A stretch of DNA of 64,000 nt from Streptomyces shenzhenensis (GTDB lineage Bacteria > Actinomycetota > Actinomycetes > Streptomycetales > Streptomycetaceae), in contig NZ_PENI01000026.1 in NCBI RefSeq assembly GCF_003688995.1, positions 85,102 to 149,101 on the forward strand. Direction: 5' to 3'. The notes under the pieces were generated by a model. It ran no database searches, was not told where the DNA came from, and saw only the letters and a program-made list of their open reading frames with translations. Shown piece by piece: positions 49,444 through 58,900 of the stretch (its first letter is position 1; each line of letters begins with the position of its first letter). The position numbers were made by a program, and so were the translations under genes.

Positions 49444-50313
49444 ATGCCAAAAACCACCCCCCGGCCACCACGGCTCCCGTCCTGGGAGCACGGCTGGTCC
49501 CCCGACACCTCCCGGGCACCGGGAACCCGAAGACTCTGGCTGGCCGGCGGGCTGGCCGCGGCCACGGTCGTGTCCTGCCTGACGGCGATATCCATGGACC
49601 GCCCGGCCACCGACGAGTCGTCGGCCCCGGTGCGGTCCGAGGTACCCACGGACGCCGGCCCGGGGCTGCTCTCCTTCGCCTCGCCCTCGCCGAGTACGAC
49701 GGCATCGCCGCATGGCAGCAGCGGCCCGACGCCGGCCACGCCCAGCGCCACCGCGCCGGGCGCCCCCGCACCCGACGGCGGCGCGCGGGCCACCGCGTCC
49801 CCCTCGGTGCCCTCGGCTCCCTTGTCCCCCTCGTCCCGCCCGGCCGGGTCCGGCGCCGCGCACGGCGGCTCGTCCGGCGCATCGAAGGGCTCCCCCGTCC
49901 GGCGGTCCGTCCGCTCGGTGAACTACCCCGACCGCTACTGGCACGTGCGCGGCGGCCTGGTGAAGCTCGACCCCGTCACCTCACCGGCGGACCGCCGCGC
50001 CGCCACCTTCCGGCTGGTCGACGGCCTGGCCGACCGATCCTGCTACTCGTTCGCCACGGCCGACGGCGGCTATCTGCGCCACCGCTCCTTCGTACTGCGC
50101 GCCGAGCGCGACGACGGCTCGGCGCTGTACCGCAAGGACGCCACGTTCTGCCCGCGCCCCGCGGCCCGCTCCGGCGCGGTCGTGCTGGAGTCGGTGAACT
50201 ATCCGGGCCGCTTTCTGCGTCACCAGGACTTCCAGCTCAGGCTGGATCCGTACCAGGACTCCGACCTGTACCGCGCGGACTCGGCGTTCCGGCTGCAGGA
50301 CGGGCTGAGCTGA
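49444..50313 (+). CDS. Membrane-anchored AbfB (CBM42-like) domain protein
   Basis: A 289-residue protein starting MPKTTPRPPRLPSWEHGW at ATG 49444 behind GGAGGAAC. One hydrophobic segment (RLWLAGGLAAATVVSCLTAIS, about 31-51) acts as anchor or uncleaved signal. A Ser/Pro/Ala-rich linker of about 100 residues follows. The C-terminal domain (from VRSVNYPDRYWHVRGGLVKL, about 160-289) has the AbfB beta-trefoil pattern with repeats SVNYPDRYWHVRG, YLRHRSFVLRAE and SVNYPGRFLRHQDFQLRL. AbfB modules bind arabinofuranose side chains. No catalytic domain is present, so it may be a surface arabinan-binding protein. Confidence 0.8.
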   Translation: MPKTTPRPPRLPSWEHGWSPDTSRAPGTRRLWLAGGLAAATVVSCLTAISMDRPATDESSAPVRSEVPTDAGPGLLSFASPSPSTTASPHGSSGPTPATPSATAPGAPAPDGGARATASPSVPSAPLSPSSRPAGSGAAHGGSSGASKGSPVRRSVRSVNYPDRYWHVRGGLVKLDPVTSPADRRAATFRLVDGLADRSCYSFATADGGYLRHRSFVLRAERDDGSALYRKDATFCPRPAARSGAVVLESVNYPGRFLRHQDFQLRLDPYQDSDLYRADSAFRLQDGLS

Positions 50314-50332
50314 CCAGCCCCGCGCACACACG

Positions 50333-50362
50333 AACGGCGGCGCCCTCAGGGGTGCCGCCGTT
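50333..50362. terminator. Bidirectional terminator between AbfB-domain gene and suf operon
   Basis: Inverted repeat AACGGCGGCGCCC/GGGTGCCGCCGTT (13-bp stem with one G-T pair and a 4-nt loop), followed by TTTCG on the plus side. It lies between the ends of two convergent transcripts. Confidence 0.7.
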
Positions 50363-50401
50363 TCGCTTCCGCTCACGCCATGGGTGAATCCCGGCCGGGT
50401 C

Positions 50402-50737
50402 TCAGACGTTGAACCCGAGCGCCCGCAGCTGCTCGCGGCCGTCGTCCGTGATCTTGTCGGGGCCCCACGGGGGCATCCAGACCCAGTTGATCCGCAGCTC
50501 GTCGACAAGGCCGTCCGTGGCGGACTTGGCCTGGTCCTCGATGACGTCCGTCAGCGGACAGGCCGCCGACGTCAGGGTCATGTCGACGGTGGCGATGTTG
50601 GCCGACTCGTCGATGTGGATGCCGTAGATCAGGCCGAGGTTGACGACGTCGATACCCAGCTCGGGGTCCACGACGTCCATCAGGGCCTCGCGGAGCTCCT
50701 CCTCCGAGACCGGCTTCATCTCCACGGTGTCGCTCAT
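50402..50737 (-). CDS. sufT: Metal-sulfur cluster assembly factor (SufT/DUF59)
   Basis: A 111-residue MIP18-family protein aiding Fe-S cluster maturation. Family features are EALMDVVDPELGIDVVNLGL (about 17-36), DMTLTSAACPLTDVI with the conserved cysteine, and VWMPPWGPDKIT near the end. ATG 50737 overlaps the sufU stop (ATGA), making it the last gene of the suf operon. The name SufT follows common practice for the DUF59 protein in this position. Confidence 0.9.
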   Translation of the reverse strand: MSDTVEMKPVSEEELREALMDVVDPELGIDVVNLGLIYGIHIDESANIATVDMTLTSAACPLTDVIEDQAKSATDGLVDELRINWVWMPPWGPDKITDDGREQLRALGFNV

Positions 50738-51201
50738 GCCGTTTTCCTTTCGGCGTCGGCTCCGCCCAGTGCCTGGGCCGTCGCGTCCTTCCACGCCATC
50801 CAGCTCAGGAGGGCGCACTTGACCCGGGCCGGGTACTTGGAGACACCGGCGAACGCGACCGCGTCCTCCAGGACGTCCTCCATCGCGTCATCGGGCTCGA
50901 TCCGGCCCTTGGACTGCATCAGCTCCAGGAAGGTCTCCTGGATCCGCTGCGCCTCGGCCAGCTCCTTGCCGACGAGGAGGTCGTTCAGCACGGAGGCCGA
51001 TGCCTGGCTGATGGAACAGCCCTGGCCCTCGTACGAGACGTCCTCGATCGTCGTCCCGTCGTACTTCACGCGAAGGGTGATCTCGTCACCGCACGTCGGG
51101 TTCACATGGTGCACCTCGGCGTCGCCATCCCGCAGACCACGCCCGTGCGGGTGCTTGTAGTGGTCCAGAATGACTTCCTGGTACATGGAGTCCAGCTTCA
51201 T
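50734..51201 (-). CDS. sufU: Fe-S cluster assembly sulfur-transfer protein SufU
   Basis: A 155-residue IscU-like zinc protein that accepts persulfide sulfur from SufS. The metal ligands are in VNPTCGDEI, GQGCSISQAS and ARVKCALLSW, and the SufU-type insertion between the second and third cysteine is present. ATG 51201 (MKLDSMYQEVILDHYKHP) lies 16 bp after the sufS stop. Its stop overlaps sufT. Chain length and motifs match Bacillus/actinobacterial SufU. Confidence 0.94.
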   Translation of the reverse strand: MKLDSMYQEVILDHYKHPHGRGLRDGDAEVHHVNPTCGDEITLRVKYDGTTIEDVSYEGQGCSISQASASVLNDLLVGKELAEAQRIQETFLELMQSKGRIEPDDAMEDVLEDAVAFAGVSKYPARVKCALLSWMAWKDATAQALGGADAERKTA

Positions 51202-51217
51202 GCGAGCGCTCGTCCCC

Positions 51218-52470
51218 TCAGCCGAAGAAGTTCCGTACGTGCTCCAGTCCGTCGACCAGAGTGTCGATCTCGGTCGGCGTGGAGTACAGATAGAACGACG
51301 CTCGCGTGGTCGCGGGAATTCCGTAGCGGAGGCAGACGGGTCGCGCGCAGTGGTGTCCGACGCGTACCGCGATGCCCAGCTCGTCGAGGACCTGCCCCAC
51401 GTCGTGCGGGTGGATGTCACCGAGTGTGAAGGAGATCGCCGCGCCCCGGTCCTCGGCCGTGGCCGGCCCGATGATCCTCAGATCCGGGACCTCGCCCAGC
51501 CGCTTCACCGCGTACTCGGTGAGCGCGTGCTCATGGGCGAGCACCTTGTCCATGCCGATCGCGGTGAGATAGTCGATCGCCGCGCCCAGCCCGACCGCCT
51601 GGGCGATCGGCGGGGTGCCCGCCTCGAACTTGTGCGGGGCGGGAGCGTACGTCGACGAGTGCATCGACACCGTCTCGATCATCTCGCCGCCGCCGAGGAA
51701 CGGAGGCAGGTCCTCCAGCAGTTCCTGGCGGCCCCACAGCACGCCGATGCCGGTCGGGCCGCACATCTTGTGGCCGGTGAAGGCCACGAAGTCGGCCTGC
51801 AGCGCCTGCACGTCCAGCGGCATGTGCGGGGCGGCCTGGGAGGCGTCGATGCAGACCAGGGCGCCGACCTCCTGGGCGCGGCGCACTATCGCCTCGACCG
51901 GGTTGACCGTGCCCAGGATGTTGGAGACCAGCACAAAGGAGACGATCTTCGTCTTCTCGGTGATGATCGCGTCGAGGTCGGACAGGTCGAGCCGGCCGTC
52001 GTCGGTGAGGCCGAACCACTTCAGCTTCGCGCCCGTGCGCTGCGACAGCAGCTGCCACGGGACGATGTTGGAGTGGTGCTCCATCTCGGTGATGACGATC
52101 TCGGTCTCGTGGTCCACCCGGTAGGGCTCGTCGGCCCAGCCGAGCATGTTCGCGACCAGGTTCAGCGACTCGGAGGCGTTCTTGGTGAAGATCACCTCGT
52201 CGCGGCTGGGGGCGTTGATGAACTCCGCCACCTTGTCGCGCGCGCCCTCGTACAACGCCGTGGCCTCCTCGGCGAGCACATGCACACCGCGGTGGACGTT
52301 GGCGTTGTGGCGCTCGTAGTACTCGCTCAGGGCGTCCAGTACCTGGCGCGGCTTCTGCGAGGTCGCCGCGTTGTCCAGGTACACGAGCTTCCTGCCGTCG
52401 TGGACCAGCCGGTCCAGGACGGGGAAGTCCTTGCGGATCGCCTCGGTGTCGAGGAGGCCCGGCAGCTGTG

Positions 52471-52474
<4 letters not shown>
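51218..52474 (-). CDS. sufS: Cysteine desulfurase SufS
   Basis: A 418-residue class V PLP enzyme releasing sulfur from L-cysteine as an enzyme persulfide. PLP lysine K236 lies in AFTGHKMCGPTG and the persulfide cysteine C376 in RVGHHCARPVC. The substrate-binding NAATSQKP and MEHHSNIVPW motifs are present. The start is GTG 52474, overlapping the sufC stop (GTGA). It supplies sulfur to SufU in the SufBCD pathway. Confidence 0.95.
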
Positions 52475-53235
<761 letters not shown>

Positions 53236-53242
53236 GGGTGCC

Positions 53243-53563
53243 TCAGGACTCCTGGGTGAGGGAGACGAGCACGTCGTCCCCTTCGATCTTTACGGGGTAT
53301 ACGGGGATGGGGCGCGTCGCGGGAAGGGCGTCGGGTTTTCCGGAGCGGAGGTCGAAGCGCGAGCCGTGCAGCCAGCACTCGATGTGGCAGTCGTCGACCT
53401 CGCCCTCGGACAGCGAGACGTTGGCGTGCGAGCAGATGTCGTTGATCGCGAACACCTCGCCCTCGGTCCTGACGACCGAGACCGGCGTGCTGTCGATCTC
53501 CACCCGCCTCGGGGTGTCCTCCGCCAGCTCGCTCAGCCCGCAGACGCGTACGAAGGCGCTCAT
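53243..53563 (-). CDS. Rieske-type [2Fe-2S] ferredoxin in suf operon
   Basis: A 106-residue Rieske protein similar to dioxygenase ferredoxin subunits. The cluster ligands are in ICSHANV (C-x-H) and ECWLHGSRFDL (C-x2-H). It starts MSAFVRVCGLSELAED at ATG 53563, overlapping the sufD stop (ATGA). Its place inside actinobacterial suf operons is conserved; it probably donates electrons during cluster assembly or is a client, rather than serving aromatic-ring oxidation. No oxygenase subunit is nearby. Confidence 0.9.
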   Translation of the reverse strand: MSAFVRVCGLSELAEDTPRRVEIDSTPVSVVRTEGEVFAINDICSHANVSLSEGEVDDCHIECWLHGSRFDLRSGKPDALPATRPIPVYPVKIEGDDVLVSLTQES

Positions 53564-54744
53564 GCGACCGACGCCTCCAGCTCCTCTTCGATCTTCGAGA
53601 GAAGGCGTTCCTCGATGTCCGCGACGCCGATCTGCTGGACCAGCTCGGCGAAGAAGCCGCGGACCACCAGGCGGCGGGCCTCGTACTCCGGGATGCCGCG
53701 GGCCATCAGGTAGAAGAGCTGTTCGTCGTCGAAGCGGCCGGTCGCGGAGGCGTGGCCGGCGCCGACGATCTCGCCGGTCTCGATCTCCAGGTTCGGCACC
53801 GAGTCGACGCGGGCGCCGTCGGTCAGCACCAGGTTCCGGTTCATCTCGTAGGTGTCGGTGCCCTCGGCCTTGGCCTCGATCAGGACGTCGCCGATCCACA
53901 CCGCGTGCGCGGCGTCGCCCTGGAGCGCGCCCTTGTAGGCGACGTTCGACTTGCAGTGCGGGGTGTTGTGGGTGACCAGGAGGCGGTGCTCCTGGTGCTG
54001 GCCGGCGTCCGTGAAGTACAGGCCGTACAGCTCGGCCTCGCCGCCGGTGCCCGCGTAGGTGACGCGCGGGTGCAGGCGTACGACGTCGCCGCCGAAGGTG
54101 ACCACGACCGACTTGAAGGAGGCGTCCCGGCCGACGAGGGCGTTGTGCTGCGCCACGTGCACGGCCTTGTCGTCCCAGTCCTGGACGGAGACGACGGTCA
54201 GCTTGGCGCCGTCACCGAGGAGGTAGTCGACGTTGCCGGCGAGCACCGCGTCGCCGGTGTGGTCGATGACGACGACGGCCTCCGCGAAGGCGCCCAGCTC
54301 GATGATCTGCTGCCCGAAGGCGGTGCCGCCCTCGCCGTGCACGGCGATGCGGATCGGCTCGGTGAGGACGGTCTCCTTCGGGACGGTCACCACCGTGGCC
54401 TTCTCGAAGGCGGAGTACGCCTGGGCGGCGACGCGGTCCACCGGGGTGCCCGCGCGGCCGACCCGCGCGTCCTCGCGGCCGACGGTCTCGACGGTGACGC
54501 CCTCGGGGGCCTCGATCTCCACCTTCATGCCGTCGCCGGTGGCGACCGCGCTGCCGTCGTGCAGGCCGCGCAGCCGCTCCAGCGGGGTGAAGCGCCACTC
54601 CTCCTCGCGGCCGTGCGGCACCGGGAAGTCCGCCACGTCGAAGGAGGGCGGCGCGCTCATGCGCGTGGCGACGGTCGACTCGGCGGCCACCGCGATCTGG
54701 CCGGAGGTGGTGGAGCCCACCGGGATTGTCTGGGCCTCAGCCAT
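53560..54744 (-). CDS. sufD: Fe-S cluster assembly protein SufD
   Basis: A 394-residue scaffold subunit with the right-handed beta-helix core of the SufB/D family (DASFKSVVVTFGGDVVRLHPRV, NTPHCKSNVAYKGALQGDAAHAVW) and the C-terminal helical part GHASATGRFDDEQLFYLMARGIPEYEARRLVVRGFFAEL, which carries the conserved His. The N terminus has PHGREEEWRFTPLERL. It lies 57 bp after sufB and overlaps the Rieske gene. Confidence 0.95.
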   Translation of the reverse strand: MAEAQTIPVGSTTSGQIAVAAESTVATRMSAPPSFDVADFPVPHGREEEWRFTPLERLRGLHDGSAVATGDGMKVEIEAPEGVTVETVGREDARVGRAGTPVDRVAAQAYSAFEKATVVTVPKETVLTEPIRIAVHGEGGTAFGQQIIELGAFAEAVVVIDHTGDAVLAGNVDYLLGDGAKLTVVSVQDWDDKAVHVAQHNALVGRDASFKSVVVTFGGDVVRLHPRVTYAGTGGEAELYGLYFTDAGQHQEHRLLVTHNTPHCKSNVAYKGALQGDAAHAVWIGDVLIEAKAEGTDTYEMNRNLVLTDGARVDSVPNLEIETGEIVGAGHASATGRFDDEQLFYLMARGIPEYEARRLVVRGFFAELVQQIGVADIEERLLSKIEEELEASVA

Positions 54745-54801
54745 GGCTGTCGTGTTGCTCGCTTTCTTGCGTAAGGGCGTGACGGGGCTGCGGGCCGGCG
54801 G

Positions 54802-56223
54802 CTAGCCGACCGCGCCCTCCATCTGCAGCTCGATCAGCCGGTTGAGTTCCAGCGCGTACTCCATGGGCAGTTCCTTGGCGATCGGCTCGACGAAGCCGCG
54901 CACGATCATCGCCATCGCCTCGAACTCGGACAGGCCGCGGCTCATCAGGTAGAACAGCTGGTCCTCGGAGACCTTGGAGACGGTCGCCTCGTGGCCCATG
55001 GACACGTCGTCCTCACGGACGTCGACGTACGGGTAGGTGTCGGACCGGGAGATGGTGTCCACCAGCAGGGCGTCGCAGAGCACGTTCGACTTGGCGCCCG
55101 GGGCGCCCTCGCCGATCTCGATGAGGCCGCGGTAGGAGGTGCGGCCGCCGCCGCGCGCCACCGACTTGGAGACGATGTTGGACGACGTGTTCGGCGCCAT
55201 GTGGACCATCTTGGCGCCCGCGTCCTGGTGCTGGCCCTCGCCCGCGAAGGCGATGGAGAGGGTCTCGCCCTTGGCGTGCTCGCCCATCAGGTAGACGGCC
55301 GGGTACTTCATCGTCACCTTGGAGCCGATGTTGCCGTCGATCCACTCCATGGTCGCGCCCTCGTACGCCACGGCGCGCTTGGTGACCAGGTTGTAGACGT
55401 TGTTCGACCAGTTCTGGATGGTCGTGTAGCGGCAGCGGGCGTTCTTCTTGACGATGATCTCGACGACCGCGGAGTGCAGCGAGTCCGACTTGTAGATCGG
55501 TGCCGTGCAGCCCTCGACGTAGTGCACATAGGCGCCCTCGTCGACGATGATCAGGGTCCGCTCGAACTGGCCCATGTTCTCCGTGTTGATGCGGAAGTAC
55601 GCCTGGAGCGGGATCTCCACATGCACGCCCGGCGGGACGTAGATGAAGGAGCCGCCCGACCACACGGCGGTGTTCAGCGAGGCGAACTTGTTGTCACCGG
55701 CGGGGATGACGGTCCCGAAGTACTCCTTGAAGAGCTCCGGGTGCTCCTTCAGCGCGGTGTCGGTGTCGAGGAAGATGACACCCTGCTCCTCCAGGTCCTC
55801 ACGGATCTGGTGGTAGACGACCTCCGACTCGTACTGGGCGGCGACACCGGCCACGAGGCGCTGCTTCTCCGCCTCGGGGATGCCGAGCTTGTCGTAGGTG
55901 TTCTTGATGTCCTCGGGCAGGTCCTCCCAGGACTCCGCCTGCTTCTCCGTGGAACGCACGAAGTACTTGATGTTGTCGAAGTCGATGCCCGACAGGTCCG
56001 AGCCCCAGTTCGGCATGGGCTTCTTCTCGAAGAGCCTCAGACCCTTGAGGCGCAGCTTGGTCATCCACTCCGGCTCGGACTTCTTCGCCGAGATGTCCCG
56101 GACGACCTCGTCGTTCAGGCCGCGCTTCGCTGCGGCACCGGCCTCGTCGGAGTCGGCCCAGCCGTATTCGTACGTGCCCAGGCCCTCGAGTTCGGGGTGG
56201 GCAGTCTCCGTGGGGAGAGTCAT
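54802..56223 (-). CDS. sufB: Fe-S cluster assembly protein SufB
   Basis: A 473-residue main scaffold subunit where the nascent cluster is assembled. Conserved segments include EPEWMTKLRLKGLRLFEKKP, YVPPGVHVEIPLQAYFRINT, YVHYVEGCTAPIYKSDSLHS (with the essential cysteine) and GHEATVSKVSEDQLFYLMSRGL. ATG 56223 overlaps the regulator's stop (ATGA), so the scaffold is translationally coupled to its own regulator. Confidence 0.96.
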   Translation of the reverse strand: MTLPTETAHPELEGLGTYEYGWADSDEAGAAAKRGLNDEVVRDISAKKSEPEWMTKLRLKGLRLFEKKPMPNWGSDLSGIDFDNIKYFVRSTEKQAESWEDLPEDIKNTYDKLGIPEAEKQRLVAGVAAQYESEVVYHQIREDLEEQGVIFLDTDTALKEHPELFKEYFGTVIPAGDNKFASLNTAVWSGGSFIYVPPGVHVEIPLQAYFRINTENMGQFERTLIIVDEGAYVHYVEGCTAPIYKSDSLHSAVVEIIVKKNARCRYTTIQNWSNNVYNLVTKRAVAYEGATMEWIDGNIGSKVTMKYPAVYLMGEHAKGETLSIAFAGEGQHQDAGAKMVHMAPNTSSNIVSKSVARGGGRTSYRGLIEIGEGAPGAKSNVLCDALLVDTISRSDTYPYVDVREDDVSMGHEATVSKVSEDQLFYLMSRGLSEFEAMAMIVRGFVEPIAKELPMEYALELNRLIELQMEGAVG

Positions 56224-56963
56224 GCGGGGTTCCTCCCGGCCGTGCTTGCAGATGTGTCAGTGGAAATCTTGGGGATGAACGTCGTGCAGATGCCGTCGCC
56301 GTGGGCGATGGTCGCCAGTCGCTGGACGTGCGTTCCGAGCAGTTCGGCGAAGATCTCCGTCTCCGCCTCGCACAGCTGCGGGAACTGCTCTGCGACGTGT
56401 GCGACCGGGCAGTGGTGCTGGCACAGTTGCTCGCCGACCGGTGCGCTGCGCGCCGTAGCAGCGTACCCGTCGATGCTCAGGGCCTTGGCCAGGGCTTCGG
56501 CGCGTTTGTCGGGCGTGGCGGCCTCGATCGCCTTGCGGTAGGCGCTCGCCTGCGCGGCGATCCGGGCACGGGCGAAGGCGGCGACCGCCTCCGGGCCGCC
56601 CTCCCGGTCCGCGATCCAGCGCAGCGCGTCCGCGGCGAGCTTGTCGTACGACTGGTCGAAGGCGTCGCGGCCGCAGTCGGTGAGCGCGAAGACCTTGGCC
56701 GGACGGCCACGGGTCCGCGCCCCGTACACCCGCTGCTCGCGCGCCTCGACGACCGCGTCGGCGGCCAGCGCGTCCAGGTGCCGGCGCACGGCGGCCTGGG
56801 TGAGGCCCAGCCGTCCCGCCAGCTCGGCGACCGTCGACGGGCCGTGGTCCAGGATGGACCGCGCGACCCGGTTGCGCGTGGAGCGATCCGAGCGCAACCC
56901 GACCGCGAGCTCCTCCTGAGGGGTCCTCCGGGGAGTCTCCCGAGTCTCGCCGACGTTTTTCAC
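56220..56963 (-). CDS. sufR: SufR-type Fe-S-sensing repressor of the suf operon
   Basis: A 247-residue winged-helix regulator. The DNA-binding part (about 28-75) is RSTRNRVARSILDHGPSTVAELAGRLGLTQAAVRRHLDAL. The C-terminal cluster-binding cysteines are C181 and C185 in QLCQHHCPVAH, C198 in QLCEAE, and perhaps C226. It probably holds a 4Fe-4S cluster and derepresses suf when clusters are short. GTG 56963 (VKNVGETRETP) matches homologues; another GTG at 57035 is in frame but touches the palindrome at 57036. First gene of the suf operon. Confidence 0.92.
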   Translation of the reverse strand: MKNVGETRETPRRTPQEELAVGLRSDRSTRNRVARSILDHGPSTVAELAGRLGLTQAAVRRHLDALAADAVVEAREQRVYGARTRGRPAKVFALTDCGRDAFDQSYDKLAADALRWIADREGGPEAVAAFARARIAAQASAYRKAIEAATPDKRAEALAKALSIDGYAATARSAPVGEQLCQHHCPVAHVAEQFPQLCEAETEIFAELLGTHVQRLATIAHGDGICTTFIPKISTDTSASTAGRNPA

Positions 56964-57035
56964 AACGCCATTGTTGCGTAATTCAGCGGAGCCTGACAAG
57001 CCGCGTCCCGCCGAGTGGACGGTGCCCTGTGTCAC

Positions 57036-57049
57036 TTAGGCAAACCTAA
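57036..57049 (-). promoter_or_regulatory. TTAGG-N4-CCTAA palindrome upstream of suf operon
   Basis: TTAGGCAAACCTAA is a perfect 5-bp inverted repeat with a 4-bp centre. It resembles the inner part of the actinobacterial iron box (TTAGGTTAGSCTAACCTAA) bound by IdeR/DmdR, and would also suit the SufR operator. It lies about 75 bp before the sufR GTG, in an AT-rich part of the 170-bp divergent gap. Confidence 0.55.
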
Positions 57050-57135
57050 TCTCACCTGCGGAAACGATCTTTGATCGATCATCGAACGGTCAATTCGATG
57101 GCGCCGCGCCCCCGCTTCGGGCAGACTCCCGGGCC

Positions 57136-57945
57136 ATGCCCGAAACCGTGACCGGCCCGCTCGTCACCCGCGACACCGTCGCGGACCGGCTGCGCACGCT
57201 CGGCGTCGAACCCGGCGAGATCCTGCTGACGCACTCCTCGCTCAGCTCGCTCGGCTGGGTGTGCGGCGGCGCCGTCGCGGTGGTCCAGGGCCTGCTCGAC
57301 GCGCTCGGGCCTGACGGCACCCTCGTGGTGCCCGCCCAGTCCGCCGACCTCTCCGATCCGGCCCTCTGGCGCAGCCCGGCGGTGCCCGAGGAGTGGTGGG
57401 AGACGATCCGGGCCTCGATGCCCCGCTACGACCCGCGCACCACGCCCACCCGCGGGGTCGGCATGATCCCGGAGACCGTGCGGACCTGGCCCGGCGCCCT
57501 GCGCAGCGCGCACCCGCAGACCTCCTTCGCCGCCCTCGGACCGCGCGCCGCCGAGATCGTCGACAGCCACGCGCCCGACTGCCGGCTGGGCGAGCGCAGC
57601 CCGCTGGCCCGGCTGGAACAGCTCGGCGCACGGGTGCTGCTGCTCGGCGCGGGCTACGACAGCTGCACCGCCTTCCACCTGGCCGAATACCGGATCCCGG
57701 CTCCGCTGGTCGAGGTGGGCCGACCGGGACCGGACGGCTGGGAGCAGATCATCGAGGTGTCGATCAGCTCGGACCGCTTCGACGAGCTGGGCCACGACTT
57801 CGAACGGGACCGGCCCGTCGTACGGGGCACGGTGGGCGCCGCCGACGCACGGCTGTTCCCCCTGGCGGACGCCGTGGCGTACGCCGAGCGGTGGCTGGCG
57901 ATGCACCGGCCTCGCACGGACGAGTTCCTGCACCCGCCGGTCTGA
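57136..57945 (+). CDS. AAC(3)-family N-acetyltransferase
   Basis: A 269-residue protein of the aminoglycoside 3-N-acetyltransferase fold. Motifs LTHSSLSSLGWVCGGAVAVVQGL, GTLVVPAQSADLSDPALW, RTTPTRGVGMIPETVRTWPG, the catalytic-type AHPQTSFAALGPRA and RLEQLGARVLLLGAGYDSCTAFHLAE (Cys/His region) are all present. It uses acetyl-CoA. Many streptomycetes carry chromosomal homologues without a resistance role (compare YokD), so the substrate is open. It starts at ATG 57136, divergent from sufR, and ends 31 bp before the ABC exporter genes. Confidence 0.88.
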   Translation: MPETVTGPLVTRDTVADRLRTLGVEPGEILLTHSSLSSLGWVCGGAVAVVQGLLDALGPDGTLVVPAQSADLSDPALWRSPAVPEEWWETIRASMPRYDPRTTPTRGVGMIPETVRTWPGALRSAHPQTSFAALGPRAAEIVDSHAPDCRLGERSPLARLEQLGARVLLLGAGYDSCTAFHLAEYRIPAPLVEVGRPGPDGWEQIIEVSISSDRFDELGHDFERDRPVVRGTVGAADARLFPLADAVAYAERWLAMHRPRTDEFLHPPV

Positions 57946-57976
57946 GCACCGCGCGGCGTCCCTAGACTCTGGAGCC

Positions 57977-58900
57977 ATGCGAAGTGAGCCTGTGGTCCAG
58001 GTCCAGGCCCTGGTGAAGCAGTACGGCACGAAGACCGCGGTGAACGGCCTCGACCTGGTGGCCGAGGCGGGTGTGACCGCCGTACTCGGCCCCAACGGGG
58101 CGGGCAAGACGACCACGGTCGAGACCTGCGAGGGGTACCGGAAGCCGGACGCCGGCACGGTGCGCGTCCTGGGCCTCGACCCGGTCCGGGACGCCGCCCG
58201 GCTGCGCCCCCGCATCGGCGTGATGCTCCAGTCCGGCGGGGTGTACTCCGGCGCCCGGGCGGACGAGATGCTGCGCCATGTGGCCGCGCTGCACGCTCGT
58301 CCGCTGGACGTGGACGCGCTCATCGAGCGGCTCGGGCTCGGCGGCTGCGGGCGGACCACGTACCGGCGGCTGTCCGGCGGGCAGCAGCAGCGGCTCGCGC
58401 TCGCCATGGCCGTCGTGGGCCGCCCGGAACTGGTCTTCCTGGACGAGCCGACAGCCGGCCTCGACCCGCAGGCCCGCCGCGCCACCTGGGACCTGATCAG
58501 GGATCTGCGCGCCGACGGCGTCTCCGTGATCCTCACCACGCACCACATGGAGGAGGCCGAGCAGCTCGCCGACGACGTCGCCATCATCGACGCCGGGCGG
58601 GTCATCGCCCAGGGCTCCCCCGACGAGCTGTGCCGCGGCGGCGCGGAGAACACCCTGCGCTTCACCGGCCGGCCGGGCCTCGACGTGAGTTCCCTGCTGA
58701 AGGCGCTCCCGGCGGACTGCGCCGCCGCCGAGCTGACACCGGGCTCCTACCGCGTCATCGGCAAGGTGGATCCGCAGCTGCTGGCGACGGTGACCTCATG
58801 GTGCGCCCAGCACGGGGTGATGCCGAACCGGATCTCCGTCGAACGGCACACCCTCGAAGACGTGTTCCTGGAACTGACGGGCAAGGAGCTGCGCTCATGA
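57977..58900 (+). CDS. ABC exporter ATP-binding protein
   Basis: A 307-residue DrrA/CcmA-type ATPase. Walker A is GPNGAGKTTT (about 41-50), the signature LSGGQQQRLALA, Walker B LVFLDEPTAGLD, and the H-loop TTHHMEEAEQ. A C-terminal extension (about 215-307) typical of drug or lipid exporters follows. It starts at ATG 57977 and overlaps the permease start (ATGA). The substrate is unknown; this pair sits beside suf and ctaA in many streptomycetes, which argues for a core role. Confidence 0.92.
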   Translation: MRSEPVVQVQALVKQYGTKTAVNGLDLVAEAGVTAVLGPNGAGKTTTVETCEGYRKPDAGTVRVLGLDPVRDAARLRPRIGVMLQSGGVYSGARADEMLRHVAALHARPLDVDALIERLGLGGCGRTTYRRLSGGQQQRLALAMAVVGRPELVFLDEPTAGLDPQARRATWDLIRDLRADGVSVILTTHHMEEAEQLADDVAIIDAGRVIAQGSPDELCRGGAENTLRFTGRPGLDVSSLLKALPADCAAAELTPGSYRVIGKVDPQLLATVTSWCAQHGVMPNRISVERHTLEDVFLELTGKELRS

